A DNA stretch of 64,000 bases from Pseudomonas chlororaphis subsp. piscium (GTDB taxonomy: Bacteria > Pseudomonadota > Gammaproteobacteria > Pseudomonadales > Pseudomonadaceae), in the NCBI RefSeq assembly GCF_003850345.1, contig NZ_CP027707.1, positions 4,650,001-4,714,000 of the forward strand, given 5' to 3'. Below the pieces are notes generated by a model that was not told the DNA's origin, searched no databases, and saw only the letters and a list, made by a program, of their open reading frames with translations. Positions 62,050 through 64,000 of this stretch are shown one piece after another; the stretch's first letter is position 1, and each line of letters starts with the position of its first letter. The position numbers and the translations under genes are program-made.

Positions 62050-63546
62050 TTACTTGTGAAACGTCTGCCCCAACGCCTCCAGGCGAATCGCGATCGGCGG
62101 CAGGCGTTGGCTGCTCAGGGCCAGGTTGCTCATGTCGTCGGCGGTGTTCTGGGCGATGGCCTGGACCGAGTGCAGGCGGCCGACGATGTCGAGGCTGGCG
62201 CTGGATTGTTCGCGGGTGGTGCTGACAATGCGGCCGTTGAGTTGGTCGATATGGGAGATGTCGGCGCCCACAGCCTGGAACATCGCGGAGGCCTGGCGGC
62301 TGTCTTCGACGCAGCGCTGGGCGCCTTCGCGGCTGTCGTGCATGGCTTCAGCGGCCTGGCGGCTGCCCTGTTGCAGGGCTTCGATGATGGTCTTGATTTC
62401 CTGGGTGGACAGCGCGGTGCGCTGGGCCAGGTTGCGCACCTCATCGGCGACCACGGCGAAACCGCGGCCCTGCTCGCCGGCGCGGGCGGCCTCGATGGCG
62501 GCGTTGAGGGCCAGCAGGTTGGTCTGGGCGGCGATGCTGCCGATCACTTCCAGCACGTTGCCGATCTGTTCCGCCTGCCCCGCCAGCCGTTGCACGGTTT
62601 CGTTGGTGCCGTTGATGCGTGACGCCAGTTGAGTGATTTCCGCCTGGGCGCGGTCGACGCTTTGCTGGCCGCGGCTGATTTGCGCGCTGGCCTGCCCCGC
62701 GCGCTCGACCGCCTGCTCAACGTGCACCGCGATGTCGCCCATGGCATCGCCCATGCGCTGCATGGAGCCGGTCATCTGGGTGATTTCCGTCAACTGGTGC
62801 TGGGCGCCCTGCTCCAGGGTCTGGCTGGTTTTCGCCAGGTCCTGGCCCAGTTCGCGCAGGCCGTGGGTGTCGCGCACCACGCCATCCACCAGGGCGGTGA
62901 TCTGCTGCATGAAGTGGTCGAAACGCTGGGCCAGCGACACATGCACCTTGCCGCTTTCGCCCTGATGAACCTCGACCGTCAACTGGGACGTGGCGGCGAG
63001 CATCTTGTCCAGCATGTCCTGGCTCTCCACCGCGTCGGCATGGCTGTGCACCGCCAGGTACAGCAGGATCACCGTCTCCACCACCACATAGAAGGCGTGC
63101 ACCGCCACCATGCCGAAACCGCCGTGATGGGCCATGACGTAGACCGGGAAGCCCTGGTGCTGCAGCACATGAAACAGCACGTGATGCAGGGCGATGGTCA
63201 CCGCCGCCAGCAGAATCGGCAGCCAGTCGCGATAGAAGGTCAGCACCGCCAGCAGCACGAAAATGCCGAAGTGCGCTTCGATCAAGCCCTTGGCCTGGTT
63301 GATGTGCAGTGCCGCCATGAGCATGAAGCCGATGGCGATGCAGCAGCGCATCAGGCGCGTGCCGCTGATAACGCGGTACAGCAGGCTCAGCACCAGGGTG
63401 GTATCGCCGCCCACCAGCAGCGCCTGGGTGAAGGTGTCGTGCCAGAACGCCAGGCCCAGCGCATAGGCGAACATCAGCCAGATCAGGCCCATCATGATGC
63501 GGTCGGCTTTACGGTAATGCTCGAGAAAACGCGGGGGGAAAGCCAT
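62050..63546 (-). CDS. Methyl-accepting chemotaxis protein with multi-helix N-terminus
   Basis: A 498-residue receptor. Residues 15-185 are strongly hydrophobic with about six membrane helices and little periplasmic exposure. No HAMP motif is evident. The cytoplasmic coiled coil follows, with the highly conserved hairpin tip near 345-375 ([30 protein letters not shown]) that binds CheA/CheW. The ligand or energy signal is unknown; receptors with membrane-embedded sensor regions often respond to redox or respiration-related cues. Confidence 0.9.
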   Translation of the reverse strand: MAFPPRFLEHYRKADRIMMGLIWLMFAYALGLAFWHDTFTQALLVGGDTTLVLSLLYRVISGTRLMRCCIAIGFMLMAALHINQAKGLIEAHFGIFVLLAVLTFYRDWLPILLAAVTIALHHVLFHVLQHQGFPVYVMAHHGGFGMVAVHAFYVVVETVILLYLAVHSHADAVESQDMLDKMLAATSQLTVEVHQGESGKVHVSLAQRFDHFMQQITALVDGVVRDTHGLRELGQDLAKTSQTLEQGAQHQLTEITQMTGSMQRMGDAMGDIAVHVEQAVERAGQASAQISRGQQSVDRAQAEITQLASRINGTNETVQRLAGQAEQIGNVLEVIGSIAAQTNLLALNAAIEAARAGEQGRGFAVVADEVRNLAQRTALSTQEIKTIIEALQQGSRQAAEAMHDSREGAQRCVEDSRQASAMFQAVGADISHIDQLNGRIVSTTREQSSASLDIVGRLHSVQAIAQNTADDMSNLALSSQRLPPIAIRLEALGQTFHK

Positions 63547-63846
63547 GCACTCTTACTCCATGTACGTGACGGGAAGAAAAACGGCAGAGGGCAAAACGGG
63601 GTGACCGCTTTCGGCGAGCGGTTCAGTCAGCAACGATAGTGGCAAATTGCCTAAATCGCCTTCCAACTATCGACATGGCCAAGGCTTTCTTGACGCCGGG
63701 CCACGGGGAATCGGGCCGCGGGTGGGCAAAGTCGGGAGATTGGCGGGAATGCCATGAAGGGCCGAATCGGCGGGGGGACGACAGCAGGGAAACAGCTGCC
63801 GCCGACGCGCCACCCTGCAGGGCGACGCGCAGCGGTCCGGGTGTGA
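63547..63846. other. Intergenic region before the TonB-dependent receptor
   Basis: I see no gene, tRNA or clear terminator in these 300 bases. Confidence 0.35.
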
Positions 63847-64000
63847 TCAGAAGGTTACGCTGGCGCTCAAGCGTGCGGTGCGTGGCTCGCCGACGTTGAC
63901 CTGCAGCTGGCTGCCGGTGGACGACGGGTAGTACTGCTTGTCGAACAGGTTGTCGACATTGAACTGCAAGCTGGTCTTGTAGCCGAACAGCGGCGATTCC
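63847..64000 (-). CDS. TonB-dependent siderophore receptor, C-terminal end (partial)
   Basis: The last 50 codons read LFGYKTSLQFNVDNLFDKQY, then GEPRTARLSASVTF. This is the closing barrel strands and terminal Phe of TonB-dependent siderophore receptors (VxNLFDKxYY and GEPRTxxxSxxxxF are family hallmarks). The rest lies beyond the right edge. Confidence 0.88.
   Translation of the reverse strand, partial: ESPLFGYKTSLQFNVDNLFDKQYYPSSTGSQLQVNVGEPRTARLSASVTF

Overview
The window is high-G+C DNA from a fluorescent-group Pseudomonas (closest in flavour to P. protegens, P. chlororaphis or P. fluorescens; this is inferred from gene families, not from a database search). Indicators are the fecIRA iron system, a CioAB-type cyanide-insensitive oxidase, a Cup-like chaperone/usher fimbrial locus with two-component and c-di-GMP regulators, S-type pyocin/colicin-like immunity genes, and GTAGGAGCG-type REP sequences. 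Several lower-G+C stretches and many decayed genes mark accessory, rearranged DNA.

Layout. 1-4180: the tail of a LysR regulator, a second LysR gene, a doxX gene, an Lrp/AsnC regulator, a fragment of a diaminopropionate ammonia-lyase-like gene, an MFS transporter and REP sequences. 4184-8303: fecA, fecR and fecI with a Fur-box-like site. 8589-11023: an HTH remnant, a YcaC-like hydrolase, a deleted hydrolase paralogue and a divergent LysR gene. 11271-13909: a sulfite dehydrogenase and cytochrome c pair fused out of frame by a deletion, then a TDT-family (sulfite/tellurite-type) exporter. 14620-18286: cioA-cioB with a 53-residue DUF2474 partner, and a DsbB-like gene with a DUF5993-like small membrane protein. 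This block lies between two degenerate direct repeats.

19249-28259 is the most novel part. It is a divergent type I secretion locus. One arm (minus strand) encodes a Gly-zipper double-glycine-type peptide, an HlyD adaptor, an ABC exporter with an intact C39 peptidase, and a TolC-family channel. The other arm (plus strand) encodes a second GG-leader peptide, an RTX protein, a decayed HlyD copy and the first codons of a second ABC exporter.

28698-43728: an RcsB-like response regulator, a hybrid histidine kinase broken at a G8 tract, a usher-chaperone-pilin operon, three tandem two-domain fimbrial proteins, a DUF1835 protein and a REC-EAL protein with an EVL signature. Inverted repeats TA(A/G)GA-N4-TC(T/C)T(A/G), which resemble the enterobacterial RcsB box, lie upstream of the regulator gene, the pilin, the EAL gene and between the divergent GG-peptide genes. 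This suggests one regulon joining fimbriae and peptide secretion.

43998-56447: a second, complete T1SS (TolC, HlyB-type ABC, HlyD), two small genes and a 2237-residue subtilisin/P-domain/RTX protein. 56804-60904: an IorAB/NicAB-type molybdenum hydroxylase with a three-heme cytochrome. 60939-61818: three tandem colicin-type immunity genes with no toxin in view. 62050-64000: a chemotaxis receptor and the C-terminus of a TonB-dependent receptor.
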